This document shows positions 32,747 through 41,239 of a stretch of 43,957 bases of DNA, one piece after another (positions within the stretch are counted from its first letter, which is position 1; every line of letters starts with the position of its first letter). The stretch comes from Spirochaetota bacterium (GTDB lineage Bacteria > Spirochaetota > Spirochaetia > Treponematales > UBA12059), in assembly GCA_018816345.1 (NCBI GenBank), contig JAHIWG010000109.1, positions 1 through 43,957 on the forward strand, given 5' to 3'. The notes under the pieces are model-generated. The model was given only the letters and a program-made list of their open reading frames with translations, made no database searches and was not told the DNA's origin. Position numbers and translations under genes: made by a program.

Positions 32747-32891
32747 CGGGTGCTTGTGTCCCAGCAGGTAATAAAATGTGTATTTTAAAAAGTATATTAT
32801 AAAAAGTCCGCAGTAAAAAAAATGGGACCGATGTAAAGAATCGCTTATCGATTATAGCGGAGCGTCAGGGCCGACGTTCCGCTCTTTTTTT
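32747..32891 (+). ncRNA. Predicted sigma-54-dependent small RNA (~145 nt)
   Basis: The interval from the predicted sigma-54 start to the strong terminator has no convincing ORF; its only ATG frames with more than four codons encode an eight-residue peptide. It shows RNA-like structure: GTCCCA (32758-32763) can pair with TGGGAC (32823-32828) around an A/T-rich region, AATCG-CTTAT-CGATT (32839-32853) is a perfect hairpin, and the 3' end is a terminator with a T-run. A regulated trans-acting RNA fits best. A leader RNA for the hemolysin III gene, with the terminator as attenuator, is the alternative. Confidence 0.6.
32856..32891 (+). terminator. Intrinsic terminator of the predicted small RNA
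   Basis: An 11-bp stem (AGCGGAGCGTC / GACGTTCCGCT, one G-T pair, six-base loop) is followed by CTTTTTTT. It is one of the clearest terminators in the window and separates the sigma-54 transcript from the hemolysin III gene at 33000. Confidence 0.9.
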
Positions 32892-32999
32892 AAACTTCCG
32901 CGCATGCGGCCCCATTCGCGCAACCGGCGAACCCTCCCGCGGTCGAATAGTGCATGGTTCGCCGGCCATGGGTCGTCGCGAAGCATAGAAGGTAGTTAC

Positions 33000-33668
33000 A
33001 TGTCAGATCAACCAACCGCGTCTCTCGGCGTATCACCGGCCCGGTATCCTATCGGAGAGGAGATAGCCAACGCCGTCACCCACGGCGTCTGGTCACTCTT
33101 GTCGATAGCGGGGCTCGTCATCCTGGTAGTATCGGCCGCGAGCCGAGGCGACGCCTGGTACGTCGTCTCGTTCGCGATATTCGGGACCAGCTCGGTGCTC
33201 CTGTTCACGATGTCGACGCTCTATCACGCTATCAGCGCCCCGCGGGCGAAGCGCGTCCTCAAGGTCATGGACCATTCGTCGATATACGCGCTCATAGCCG
33301 GGACCTATACGCCCTTCGCGCTGACGGCGCTGCGCCCGACGGTCGGCTGGACGGTCTTCGGGATAGTCTGGGGCGCCGCCGTCATAGGTATTTCGTTGAA
33401 GCCGTTCCTGGCCGGCAAGGCCAAGCTGCTGTCGACAATAGCCTACGTCGCCATGGGCTGGATAATCGTATTCGCGTGGAAGCCGCTCACGGCCGCCGTG
33501 GATTCCAGGTCCATAGGTTTCCTTATAGCCGGAGGCGTCGCCTACACGTTGGGCGCGGCGTTCTACCTGCTGAAAGGAAGGGCCTGGTCCCACCCCGTAT
33601 GGCACCTGTTCGTCGGGGCCGGGGTCACCCTGCACTTCTTCGCGGCGCTGGCGCTGCTGCCCGCTTAA
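33000..33668 (+). CDS. Hemolysin III family membrane protein (YqfA/PAQR-like)
   Basis: A 222-residue protein with seven hydrophobic helices. Family motifs are EEIANAVTHG near the N-terminus, TLYHAI, MDHSSIYALIAGTYTPF, and HPVWHLFVGAGVTLHFF near the end; the conserved Ser/His/Asp residues suggest a metal-dependent hydrolase fold like that of PAQR receptors. Its cellular role is unknown and cytolytic activity is not implied. The frame is open 32 codons upstream, but the ATG at 33000 follows AGAAGG and precedes the family-typical start. It sits after a strong terminator, and its own promoter was not identified. Confidence 0.9.
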   Translation: MSDQPTASLGVSPARYPIGEEIANAVTHGVWSLLSIAGLVILVVSAASRGDAWYVVSFAIFGTSSVLLFTMSTLYHAISAPRAKRVLKVMDHSSIYALIAGTYTPFALTALRPTVGWTVFGIVWGAAVIGISLKPFLAGKAKLLSTIAYVAMGWIIVFAWKPLTAAVDSRSIGFLIAGGVAYTLGAAFYLLKGRAWSHPVWHLFVGAGVTLHFFAALALLPA

Positions 33669-33673
33669 TCTCG

Positions 33674-34177
33674 CTAGGCGGGCTCGGCCTTATCGTCCCG
33701 CTCCAGCTTGCGCCTGCGCCTGCGCCTGAGGAAACGGGGCGTCGTAGGCTTCTTGAGCCAGAAAATACGCGAGACCGACGACGCCACCGCGAGCCCGCCC
33801 GCGATGGCGCCCGCCATGATCAAGGTCTGGAAGCCGGTGGCCGCCGCGGCCGAGGCGTTTCCGGCGACCGCCTCGAACATAGTCCTGTACATGCCCGCTC
33901 CCGGCACGAGCGGTATGATGGCGGAGATGATGAAGAGGGTCGCGGGACGCTTGAGCAACGCGGCGGCGGCTTCGGCGTAGAGCCCCACGGCGAAGCTGGC
34001 CGCGAAGAACGAGAGGGAATCGGAGCCCGTGGCGGCCGCGGCGGCCAGGTATGCGCCCCAGGCCAGCGCCCCGCCTAGGGCCGCGAAGGGGAGGTCCCTT
34101 ACGGGGGCCCTGAAGAGCACGCCGAATCCGAGCGTCGCGAGCAAGGCCCACAAGAGCTGGAGATAGGCCCCGCTCAT
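33674..34177 (-). CDS. Threonine/serine exporter ThrE-type, C-terminal-domain subunit
   Basis: A 167-residue membrane protein with five helices, matching the C-terminal ThrE_2 half of threonine/serine exporters (FVSAIIPLVPGAGMYR-like segment appears as FIISAIIPLVPGAGMYRTM). In Corynebacterium ThrE is one polypeptide; here the two halves are separate genes. The C-terminus is a strongly basic tail (RRRRRRK). The ATG at 34175-34177 overlaps the stop of the larger subunit gene as ATGA, which fixes the start. It ends five bases from the convergent hemolysin III gene. Confidence 0.9.
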   Translation of the reverse strand: MSGAYLQLLWALLATLGFGVLFRAPVRDLPFAALGGALAWGAYLAAAAATGSDSLSFFAASFAVGLYAEAAAALLKRPATLFIISAIIPLVPGAGMYRTMFEAVAGNASAAAATGFQTLIMAGAIAGGLAVASSVSRIFWLKKPTTPRFLRRRRRRKLERDDKAEPA

Positions 34178-34968
34178 AGGGCGACGCCCGCTAGGACGCG
34201 CGCGGATTGCAGGGCGAACCCGACGCCTATCGATATGCCCGCGGCGGAGATGAACGCGTCGGCCGCCCTGGCTATCCCCGCGACGAGGTCGCCAGCGATT
34301 ATATCCCTTATGGCGTTGACTATCATGACGCCCGGGACGAGCAGCATGATGGCGCCAATGATCATGGCGTCCGTGTTCCCGGCGAGGCCCAGGGCATGGG
34401 CTCCTAGGGCTATCGCCGCCGCTATGGCCCCTCCCACTATGTTGGAGAAGAATTCCGATAGCCTCATGGAGCCTAGCCACGACATGATCATGCCTATGAC
34501 GACGCCTATGGCCGCCGCGACCAGCGCGTCGTTCCAGGCGCCCCCGAAGAACAGGCAGAAGAAACCCGTTACGAAGGCCGCCCCGAGCGAAGGCAGGGGG
34601 GCGGGATAGGAGCCTAGCGAGTCGATGGCGCATAGCTCGCGCTCTACCCCGTCCTGGTCCAGCCGGCCGGAGGCGGCGTCGCGGGCGAGCGAGCTGACCC
34701 TGGCTATCTTCTCCAGGTTCATGTGGCGCTTGCGGATGCGCTTGACCACTGACCGGCTCCGGCCTCTCGCGTCGTCGCAGGAGGCCATGAAGCCCGTCGG
34801 CGTCGCGAAGGAGTCGGGCGATAGCCCGCCGAGCGACGAGGCCACCGCGGCCATCACGTCCTCCGCGCGGTACGTCTCGCCTCCCGACTCGAGGACTATG
34901 CGGGCGGCCTCAGTAGACAGCCTGAGCGCGTCGTCCACGTCGCTCCATTCGCTCTCGTCAGCGCTCAT
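34174..34968 (-). CDS. Threonine/serine exporter ThrE-type, N-terminal (DUF1212) subunit
   Basis: A 264-residue protein. Residues 1-110 are the cytoplasmic DUF1212 part, with LESGGETYRAEDVM and a TPTGFMASCDD strand, and the rest is a five-helix membrane domain containing LVPGVMIVNAIRDIIAGD, a hallmark of the family. With the small subunit it should form an exporter of threonine, serine or similar solutes. The ATG at 34966-34968 overlaps the stop of the outer-membrane protein gene as ATGA, so translation of all three genes is coupled. Confidence 0.9.
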   Translation of the reverse strand: MSADESEWSDVDDALRLSTEAARIVLESGGETYRAEDVMAAVASSLGGLSPDSFATPTGFMASCDDARGRSRSVVKRIRKRHMNLEKIARVSSLARDAASGRLDQDGVERELCAIDSLGSYPAPLPSLGAAFVTGFFCLFFGGAWNDALVAAAIGVVIGMIMSWLGSMRLSEFFSNIVGGAIAAAIALGAHALGLAGNTDAMIIGAIMLLVPGVMIVNAIRDIIAGDLVAGIARAADAFISAAGISIGVGFALQSARVLAGVAL

Positions 34969-35627
34969 TCCAGCCCGACTAACATAGACATGGTTATGTG
35001 CAGTATCCCCTCGTCGAGGAAATCGGCGTTTCCCGTCCACGCGTTGTATACCGGCAAGAGTCCCCTGACCCCGAAGGCGAAGGTGAAATTCTGCTGCAGG
35101 TAGACGTCGAGCCTGAGCGCGGCCGACGGATAGAACCACCTGCCGGAGGCCCAGAAGTACGACGAGATCGCCGCGAGGTTGGCCGCCATCTCGTCCGCGT
35201 ACTCGGCCGTCGAGTCGTTGGCGAAGGCCGCGCGCATCACGAACGCGGGCCCAAGCGAGGCGGCCATGCCTATTCTGTCCGAGAAGCGCAGGGTCGCGGT
35301 CACCGGGAGGTCAAGGATGAAGCCGAGTATGAAGGCGTTATTGCCTTCGCCTCGCTCCGTCTCGGTCGGAACCGCTCGCTCGCCGGTCCATTCGTAGTTG
35401 GTCCAGTAGAGGTCGAGGGCGGGCTGGAGGCTCAGGAAGAATCCCTTGGCGAACGAGACGGCCAGGGATCCGCCGAGCGTGTTGACGACGGGGCTAGCGG
35501 CCCCTAGCCCGGAGCCGTTATATATTATGGCGACCCCGAAGCGGCCCGAGGCCGCCTCGACGTCCAACGCGCCGGGGGAAACGAAGGCGGCCGCGCCTAG
35601 CGCCGCCGCGAGAATGATTCTCTTCAT
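34965..35627 (-). CDS. Predicted outer-membrane beta-barrel protein
   Basis: A 220-residue exported protein. The signal peptide (MKRIILAAALGAAAFVSPGA) is followed by alternating aromatic/hydrophobic strands (SLQPALDLYWTNYEW, ATLRFSDRIGMAASLGP, NFTFAFGVRGLLPVYN) and a barrel-like end, although the last residue is Glu rather than Phe. I do not recognise a named family. Its stop overlaps the start of the DUF1212 exporter gene, so the operon joins an outer-membrane protein to an inner-membrane exporter. An AGGAAG ribosome site precedes the ATG. Function is unknown. Confidence 0.75.
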   Translation of the reverse strand: MKRIILAAALGAAAFVSPGALDVEAASGRFGVAIIYNGSGLGAASPVVNTLGGSLAVSFAKGFFLSLQPALDLYWTNYEWTGERAVPTETERGEGNNAFILGFILDLPVTATLRFSDRIGMAASLGPAFVMRAAFANDSTAEYADEMAANLAAISSYFWASGRWFYPSAALRLDVYLQQNFTFAFGVRGLLPVYNAWTGNADFLDEGILHITMSMLVGLE

Positions 35628-35687
35628 CGTACTTCCTACTATAGCGCGCCGGGGCCCGCTTTCATAGGCCGGTCCGTCGGCCCCGCC

Positions 35688-36842
35688 TCAGGGGCCCGGG
35701 TCTAGGACGAGAAGCCCGCTAGCGCCGGTATTTGGAAAGAGGTCCTCCTCCCAGAGGGCGACGAGCATGCCGTCCACGAGCGCGGCGTCCCTGACTATAG
35801 CGCCGGGGAGCGGCGAGCCGGGATAGAGCGATCCCGCCGCGAACCCGCCATCCGCCCGACGAGCTATAGAGACGCGCCAGTCGTCGGTGACTATGCAGGC
35901 CGCGATCCCGCCGGGCGCGGGCGCGCCGTCCCGGAGCACCTGAGCGTAGCCGGGAGCGGCGACTCCGGGGTCTCCCCTGACGAAGGCCCGCCTGGAGCCG
36001 TCCGGGAGCCTCGCCTCGAGGAGCAGGGGGCCCGGCACCGCGGCCGCCGCGGCCCGTAGCGGCTCGGGCGCCTCGTCGAGGGGTACCGGGGAGGCCAGCC
36101 TCTCGAAGGCGGCCCTGGAGAGGGGCTCGGCCGCGGTCCCGGAAGCGGAGAGCCTGGCGTAGCCGGCCCGCACGCGGTCGCCTGACTCGGTCCTGTACTG
36201 GGCTAGCCACGCGTCCGGGGAGACCGGGAATACGGCGTACGCGTCGTCCCCGATTCCCGGCTCCATGACCGCGGCCCCGTCGAGCGTCGCCCTCACGACG
36301 ACCGAGGCGGGGGAGCGCGGGCTCCGGGACTCGAAGATGGGGTGCCTATAGAGCAGGAAGAGAGCCTCGTTCCCCCTGGCCCACGACGGCGCGACCGTCC
36401 TGCCGGGGAATTCCGCCTCCGCCCCCGGGATAGGCTCGACTATAAGCCTGGCCTCGGCGGGGCCGCCGTCGCGTCCGTAGCGCGCCACGCGGAGGCGCCT
36501 GAGCCCCGTCCTGTTGACGGCCAGCACGGCGCCGTCGCCCATCGGCTGTATCGACGACGCGACGACGGCCACCGGGAACGGAAGCGGGACGCCCCGCGGG
36601 ATGTCTGTAGGGGCGCCGGGCCCTAGTACGGAGAACGCGCCGTCGTCGCCGATGACGAGCGCGAGGGCTCCGCCCGGGGGCACGGCGAAGCCGGGCCTGG
36701 GAGGCTCCGGGGGGAGGGGCGTCGCCTCCTTGCCGCAGGAGGCCGTCGTCGCCAAGGCCATAGCCAGCGCCAGAGCGGTCGCGCCGGCTATCGCGCGCCC
36801 TCGTCCATTCGCCGCCGTTTCGCTGTATACCGTTCGAGCCAT
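35688..36842 (-). CDS. Predicted lipoprotein of unknown function
   Basis: A 384-residue protein with an N-terminal hydrophobic segment and a lipobox ending TTASC, so the mature protein should start at a lipidated cysteine near residue 36, followed by a Pro-rich linker. The body shows repeated short strands with Gly/Asp turns (LVIGDDGAFSVLGPG, DGAVLAVNRTGLRRLRVARYGRDGG), suggestive of a beta-propeller-like fold, but no known family is recognised. No strong ribosome site precedes the ATG. It lies downstream of the proS terminator, in the same direction. Confidence 0.75.
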   Translation of the reverse strand: MARTVYSETAANGRGRAIAGATALALAMALATTASCGKEATPLPPEPPRPGFAVPPGGALALVIGDDGAFSVLGPGAPTDIPRGVPLPFPVAVVASSIQPMGDGAVLAVNRTGLRRLRVARYGRDGGPAEARLIVEPIPGAEAEFPGRTVAPSWARGNEALFLLYRHPIFESRSPRSPASVVVRATLDGAAVMEPGIGDDAYAVFPVSPDAWLAQYRTESGDRVRAGYARLSASGTAAEPLSRAAFERLASPVPLDEAPEPLRAAAAAVPGPLLLEARLPDGSRRAFVRGDPGVAAPGYAQVLRDGAPAPGGIAACIVTDDWRVSIARRADGGFAAGSLYPGSPLPGAIVRDAALVDGMLVALWEEDLFPNTGASGLLVLDPGP

Positions 36843-36881
36843 GCGTCGAGTCTAGCAGGAGATCGATGATGCAGGAAGACG

Positions 36882-36916
36882 AAAAAAAAAGCCGCCGGCC
36901 CTTAAGGGCGGCGGCT
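36882..36916 (-). terminator. Intrinsic terminator of proS
   Basis: On the minus strand an AGCCGCC-GCCC / GGGC-CGGCGGCT stem with a TTAA loop and one bulged base is followed by nine T's. It lies 45 bases past the proS stop. Confidence 0.92.
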
Positions 36917-36960
36917 TCGATGGCCATGGGGGACGGCGCTGGGCGCTACCCCCGCTCAGG

Positions 36961-38457
36961 TCAATACGACTTGGCGAAGATGGCCCGGTGCTTGGCCGGC
37001 GCCCCGCAGAGGCAGCACGAGCCTTCGCAGTCCGCCTGCTGGTCGAAGGGCATGTTGCGTATAGTCACCTTGAGCTCCGCCTTGAGCGCGGCCTCGCACT
37101 CGCGCCCGCCGCACCATAGGCCGCGCGCGTAGCCGCCGGCGGCCTCGGCGGTGCCCTCGTGGGATTCGCCGTCGACCTCCGACTGCTTCTTCGCCTTCTT
37201 CTCCTTGCCGTAGAAGGCGCGGATATCGTCGAGCGAGGCTACGTCCCTCGTATTGGCGTCGCGGAAGGCCCTGGCCTTCTCCAGGAGGTCCTTCTGCATC
37301 GCCGCGAGTATCTCGCGGGCCTTGGCGGCGGCTTCCTCTACCTTGACGAAGGTCTTCTCGCCGGTATCCCGGCGGACCATCACGACGTTCCCCGAGGCCG
37401 CGTCCTTGGGGCCGGCCTCGACGCGGATAGGAACGCCGCGCATCTCCCACTCGGCGAACTTCCAGCCGGGGCTGGAGGAGTCGTCGTCGTCGAACGCGAC
37501 CCGCCTGCCGTCCGCCTTGAGGGCGGCCACGACCTTGCCGGCGTATTCCAGTACGGTTGCCTTGTTGTCGCTCTTGAATATGGGTACGACGACTATCTCC
37601 TCCTGCGCCAGCGAAGGCGGCAGCACGAGGCCCTTGTCGTCCGAGTGGGTCATGATGATAGCTCCGACGAGGCGGGTGGAGACGCCCCAGCTCGTCGCCC
37701 AGACGTGGTCCAGGCCGCCTTCGCGGGTCTGGAACTGCACGTCGAAGGCCTTGGCGAAATTCTGCCCGAGGAAGTGGCTGGTGCCGGCCTGCAGGGCCTT
37801 CTTATCCTGCATCATCGCCTCGATGGAGTAGGTTGCGACGGCGCCGGCGAACTTCTCGGCCTCGCTCTTGCGGCCGGCGATCACCGGCAGGCAGAGGTAT
37901 TCCTCGGCGAACGCGCGGTATACCTCGAGCATGGTCTCCGTCTCCTGGACCGCCTGCTCCTTCGTCTCGTGGGCCGTGTGGCCTTCCTGCCAGAGGAACT
38001 CGGTGGTGCGGAGGAAGAGGCGCGTGCGCTTCTCCCAGCGGACCACGTTGGCCCACTGGTTATAGAGCAGGGGCAGGTCCCGCCACGACTGGATCCAATC
38101 GCGGTACTTGCTCCATATGATCGTCTCGCTCGTGGGCCTGACTACGAGGGGCTCCTCGAGCTCCTCGCCGCCGGCGTGCGTGACGACGGCCAGCTCGGGG
38201 CTGAAGCCCTCGATGTGCTCGGCCTCCTTCTTGAGGAAGCTCATGGGTATGAACATGGGGAAGTAGGCGTTCTGGTGCCCGGTTTCCTTGAAGCGGCGAT
38301 CGAGCTCGTCGCGGAGCCTCTCCCAGATCGCGTAGCCCCGCGGCCTGATGACCATGCACCCCTTTACCGGCGAGTAGTCGGCCAGCTTCGCGTTAAGGAC
38401 TATGTCGATGTACCACTGCGAGTAGTCGACGCTCCGGGGGGTGATCTTTTCGGCCAT
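36961..38457 (-). CDS. proS: Prolyl-tRNA synthetase, archaeal/eukaryotic type
   Basis: A 498-residue class II aminoacyl-tRNA synthetase that charges tRNA-Pro. Motif 2 ([26 protein letters not shown]) and motif 3 region ([11 protein letters not shown]) are clear. The insertion domain of bacterial-type ProRS is absent. After the anticodon-binding domain there is the extra C-terminal zinc-binding domain with cysteines in LWCGGREC and SCCLCG, ending in KSY. This form is found in archaea, eukaryotes and some bacteria including spirochaetes. Start ATG 38457 leads directly into [14 protein letters not shown]. It is expressed from its own promoter with a structured leader and is ended by a strong terminator. 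Confidence 0.97.
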   Translation of the reverse strand: MAEKITPRSVDYSQWYIDIVLNAKLADYSPVKGCMVIRPRGYAIWERLRDELDRRFKETGHQNAYFPMFIPMSFLKKEAEHIEGFSPELAVVTHAGGEELEEPLVVRPTSETIIWSKYRDWIQSWRDLPLLYNQWANVVRWEKRTRLFLRTTEFLWQEGHTAHETKEQAVQETETMLEVYRAFAEEYLCLPVIAGRKSEAEKFAGAVATYSIEAMMQDKKALQAGTSHFLGQNFAKAFDVQFQTREGGLDHVWATSWGVSTRLVGAIIMTHSDDKGLVLPPSLAQEEIVVVPIFKSDNKATVLEYAGKVVAALKADGRRVAFDDDDSSSPGWKFAEWEMRGVPIRVEAGPKDAASGNVVMVRRDTGEKTFVKVEEAAAKAREILAAMQKDLLEKARAFRDANTRDVASLDDIRAFYGKEKKAKKQSEVDGESHEGTAEAAGGYARGLWCGGRECEAALKAELKVTIRNMPFDQQADCEGSCCLCGAPAKHRAIFAKSY

Positions 38458-38515
38458 ACGGATACCTCTTACGGGGGCTTCGCGGCCTTAAAAGGCCGCG
38501 CGCGGGATCGGCGCC

Positions 38516-38570
38516 GCGTAAAGACGACGAGGCGCCGACCTTCGGGGCCGGCGCCTCTCGGCGCTTACGC
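38516..38570 (-). other. Structured leader upstream of proS
   Basis: A nested hairpin: GCGTAA/TTACGC at the outside and GAGGCGCCGACC / GGCCGGCGCCTC around a TTCG-type loop inside. A competing dyad GGCGCCG-N14-GGCGCCG-like pairing and a separate GCGGCCTT/AAGGCCGC stem (38482-38499) lie nearer to proS. No T-box core is visible and there is no long T-run, so it may be a terminator of the upstream gene, a leader regulatory fold, or both. Confidence 0.45.
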
Positions 38571-38573
38571 GAT

Positions 38574-38601
38574 AGTATACGATCTATAGCCGCCTGTTCA
38601 A
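38574..38601 (-). promoter_or_regulatory. Probable proS promoter
   Basis: Reading the minus strand, TTGAAC (38601-38596), a 16-base spacer and TATACT (38579-38574) fit a housekeeping promoter. Transcription would begin near 38567 at the base of the structured leader. Confidence 0.6.
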
Positions 38602-38633
38602 CGGAGGCGGCCGGAGGCTGCCGGAGGCGGAGC

Positions 38634-39323
38634 CTACGGTAGCCTGAACGCCTCGACCATGTAATGCACGGAGGAGCCGTAGGCGTCCTTCTGCACGCGC
38701 TCTATGAGGGCGACGACGGTCTTCCCGTCCGGGGCCACCACGATCTCCCGGATCGTGTAGTCGGTCACGCCCTTGCGCTTTATCTTGGGATTACCCGCCT
38801 TGAGGCTGACCTTCTTACCGTCCTTCGCCATCACGGACACCTCGAGCCCGAACGACGAGCTTATCGCCCCCGCCTTATCCTCGACCGTTTCCTTGAGCGC
38901 CACGCTCCATTGGTCCCCCGAGTCGAAGTCGGTGAACGATAAGGCGTCCGGCCCCTCGACTCCGTTGATCAGGAGGTAGACGAGCCTTCCCTGGGCTAGG
39001 TGGTCGATCTTATGCTTTCTGGCCAGCGGGGCCGCGTCGGAGAATAGCTTGTAGAAGCCGCCCGCCGGGTCCCAGCCCGGCTGGATCTCGGTGCCGTACA
39101 TTCCCTTGAAAGCGCCGCCGGGCGCGAAGTCGTTCTTCTTGGTGTCGACCAGGTAAACCTCGGCGTACGGCTTCCCGTTAGCGGCGTCGAGGCCGTAGAA
39201 GCCGAACATGAAGTAGGCCGAATCGGGAGAGAAGCCGAGGTTGACGAGGGTCGCCACGTCGCCCGCGAAAGCCGTCGAACAGAACGCGAGCGCGAGCGCG
39301 ACGATAGCTATCATTCTCTTCAT
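38634..39323 (-). CDS. DUF2259 secreted protein
   Basis: A 229-residue exported protein with signal peptide (MKRMIAIVALALAFCSTAFA, cleavage after AFA). The mature part starts DVATLVNLGFSPDSAYFMFGFYGLD and contains EVYLVDTKKNDF, matching the DUF2259 family of predicted periplasmic proteins, which I associate mainly with spirochaetes. Its function is not known. The gene ends close to the proS promoter and has a divergent neighbour at 39429. Confidence 0.85.
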   Translation of the reverse strand: MKRMIAIVALALAFCSTAFAGDVATLVNLGFSPDSAYFMFGFYGLDAANGKPYAEVYLVDTKKNDFAPGGAFKGMYGTEIQPGWDPAGGFYKLFSDAAPLARKHKIDHLAQGRLVYLLINGVEGPDALSFTDFDSGDQWSVALKETVEDKAGAISSSFGLEVSVMAKDGKKVSLKAGNPKIKRKGVTDYTIREIVVAPDGKTVVALIERVQKDAYGSSVHYMVEAFRLP

Positions 39324-39428
39324 CGATATGCTCCCCCTGGGCGGCTTTGCGGACGGCCGCCCCCGCTATTAGTATCGGCTACGGGCCCGCGCCCTTGAGA
39401 GAAAATCCTCCTGGTAGTACGGTAGCGT

Positions 39429-40232
39429 ATGACCATTAAACTGAGGGAACGGGTGTTCCGGGGTCTATTCGTCGTCTCCGTCGCGGCTTCCGCGGCGGCG
39501 GTAGCTCTCGTGTGGTGGCTAGGCCCCCTCGGCCTGGAGCGCGTCCGCGCCTCCGGGTTCGGCCGGCCCGAGTTAGCGGCGTTCTATACGGGGCTGGCGG
39601 CGGCGGGGGCCTGCGGCGTATACGGGACGATAGTTTCCGGGCTGATAGCCTTCAGGAGCGGGAAGACCGTCTCGGTCGAGATATTCTTCTTCTCGCTTTG
39701 GGCCTTCTGCCAGTCGTTCGAGCTTACGCGCGTAGCGGCGGTCGCGCTCGTGTCGGTTAACTCGGGGTCGGTAGTCTTCGAGCTCCTGACGAGGGCGGCG
39801 CTCTTCGGCCGCTACGGCGGGACGATAGCGGTCTTCGCGGGCAGCCTGTTCTCGGTGGGGCTCAAGCAGGAGCGCGGGGAGCCGCTCCTAGGCGCGACGC
39901 TGATGGCCGGGCTCCTCTTCGCGTCCATCCATCCGCTTAATTCCGTCGGCCCGGGTGTCGATTTCCTGGTCGCGAGGGGCGTGGAGCCGCTGGCCAGGGC
40001 TTTCGAGTCCGCGGTGATCCTGATGGCCGTCGTCAACTACGGGATAGCGTGGTGGTCGGGACGGGATAAGGCCTATTCCCTGGCCGGCGCGGGCTTGGTG
40101 GTATGCGTCGCGTCGACTATGGCGCTGCGCGGGGCTTCGGCTCCGTGGCTCGTCGCCGTCGCGGTTCCGGCGCTCGGCCTCGGCACCTGGATCTATATAA
40201 AAAGCCTGCACGACTACTACCTGTGGCGCTAG
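39429..40232 (+). CDS. Membrane protein of unknown function
   Basis: A 267-residue protein with about seven hydrophobic segments and few charged loops. No known motif is recognised. Notable features are an aromatic-rich FFFSLWAFCQSFELTR helix and a C-terminal SLHDYYLWR tail. It is divergent from the DUF2259 gene (105-base shared promoter region without clear boxes) and convergent with the lipid-kinase-like gene. Codon use is like its neighbours, so it appears native; the ribosome site is weak. Confidence 0.7.
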   Translation: MTIKLRERVFRGLFVVSVAASAAAVALVWWLGPLGLERVRASGFGRPELAAFYTGLAAAGACGVYGTIVSGLIAFRSGKTVSVEIFFFSLWAFCQSFELTRVAAVALVSVNSGSVVFELLTRAALFGRYGGTIAVFAGSLFSVGLKQERGEPLLGATLMAGLLFASIHPLNSVGPGVDFLVARGVEPLARAFESAVILMAVVNYGIAWWSGRDKAYSLAGAGLVVCVASTMALRGASAPWLVAVAVPALGLGTWIYIKSLHDYYLWR

Positions 40233-40264
40233 TCCGCCTCTAGCGCAAAGCCAATCATGGATCG

Positions 40265-40282
40265 AGGCCGCGCGATCGGCCT
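40265..40282. other. Hairpin between convergent genes
   Basis: AGGCCG-CGCGAT-CGGCCT forms a 6-bp stem in the 55-base gap between convergent genes. It may mark bidirectional transcript ends, but lacks T-runs. Confidence 0.35.
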
Positions 40283-40287
40283 TGCTC

Positions 40288-40926
40288 CTAGGCTCGGGCC
40301 CCGCCGAAAATGGCTACGGCCGCTAGCCCGACTATCGTCGGCAGGAGCAGGTTGTCCGCGTCCTTCGTCGGGAGCGCTTCGGTAACCGTGGCTATCGCGG
40401 CTATGGCCGCCGAGCGGGGCGCGTTTCCCGATACCGCGTACGCCGAGCACAGGACGGCGATGAAGCAGGTTAGGCTCCCCTCTACGGATTTGCCTCCCGT
40501 GAAGGGTATCTTTATCGAGCCGATAGCCTTGCCGACGAGGCTGGAAAGGCCGTCGCCGAAGGCCAGGGCGTAGATCGCTATCGACGCGGCGGGTTCCGGG
40601 TATAGGACGAGGGCCAGTAGGGCGCCGATGCCGAGCGTGACGGGGCCGAACACGAAATGACCGGCGTCGCGCCGCCTCGCGGCCAGCGCGGTTATCTTGC
40701 TGACCACCGCGATCTCGTAGCCGCGGATTCGCATAAGCTCGCTATAGGAATATACGAGGACGCCGGACGCCAGCAGGACGACGGTAAAACCGAAGTTCCA
40801 GTTGGCGAGCGTAGGGACTAACCCGATTAATAAGTGTATGCTCTTCCGGACGATCTCGGTTCTGAGTTCCGCTGACCACGGACGGGATACGCTTATCGAA
40901 CCTGCAGTTCTAATCACATCGGACAT
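40288..40926 (-). CDS. Polyprenol/diacylglycerol kinase or CTP-transferase-like membrane protein
   Basis: A 212-residue multi-helix membrane protein of the SEC59/phytol-kinase/CdsA-like group that transfers phosphate or CMP from CTP to a lipid. The signature region is visible: YALAFGDGLSSLVGKAIG, PFTGGKSVEGSL, and a distal EALPTKDADNLLLP. The N-terminus RKSIHLLIGLVPTL is also typical. The lipid substrate is not evident. An AGAGGAAG ribosome site lies just before the ATG. It stands alone, reading away from the tRNA region. Confidence 0.87.
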   Translation of the reverse strand: MSDVIRTAGSISVSRPWSAELRTEIVRKSIHLLIGLVPTLANWNFGFTVVLLASGVLVYSYSELMRIRGYEIAVVSKITALAARRRDAGHFVFGPVTLGIGALLALVLYPEPAASIAIYALAFGDGLSSLVGKAIGSIKIPFTGGKSVEGSLTCFIAVLCSAYAVSGNAPRSAAIAAIATVTEALPTKDADNLLLPTIVGLAAVAIFGGARA

Positions 40927-41239
40927 TTACTTCCTCTTTATGATACTTGCTGTTTATATGCAAATACCGGGCCAATAAATAAGGGTTGGCTGTAGATTGT
41001 GGTAAATGTCGATTTAAGAGGGATATACACGTTTATAATTATTTATATAAAATGAGCGAAACCAGTTACTGTATTATTTATCATACTTCGATGCGAGTAA
41101 ATCTAATTATTTAGACTACTCACGCTGGCCGCTTCCTGATGTTGACACGCTCTTCCTTCCGAAGCTAATATCGCGATAAATCGCTTCGGCGATCAAAAGA
41201 GGCGGGATAGCGCGCGTCAAGCGCAACCCTCCCTACATA
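40927..41239. other. A+T-rich intergenic region with dyads, no gene
   Basis: This stretch is much more A+T-rich than the coding DNA and has no supported gene. It contains TCTAA-TTAT-TTAGA (41102-41115, arms extendable with GTA/TAC) and CCGAAGC-N17-GCTTCGG (41159-41189). These could be regulator sites or transcript-end structures for the tRNA gene or the minus-strand lipid gene; none has the T-run of an intrinsic terminator. Confidence 0.4.

Noticed and set aside
32772-32801. Possible eight-residue peptide (MCILKSIL) in the predicted small RNA
   Set aside because: Its ribosome site is poor and the codons lie in an A/T-rich region; not enough to call a gene.
37159-38589. Plus-strand ORF of 476 codons
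   Set aside because: Antisense shadow of proS, which has all synthetase motifs on the other strand.
38458-38600. T-box riboswitch for proS
   Set aside because: The T-box core (GGGTGGNACC-type sequence) and specifier stem could not be found.
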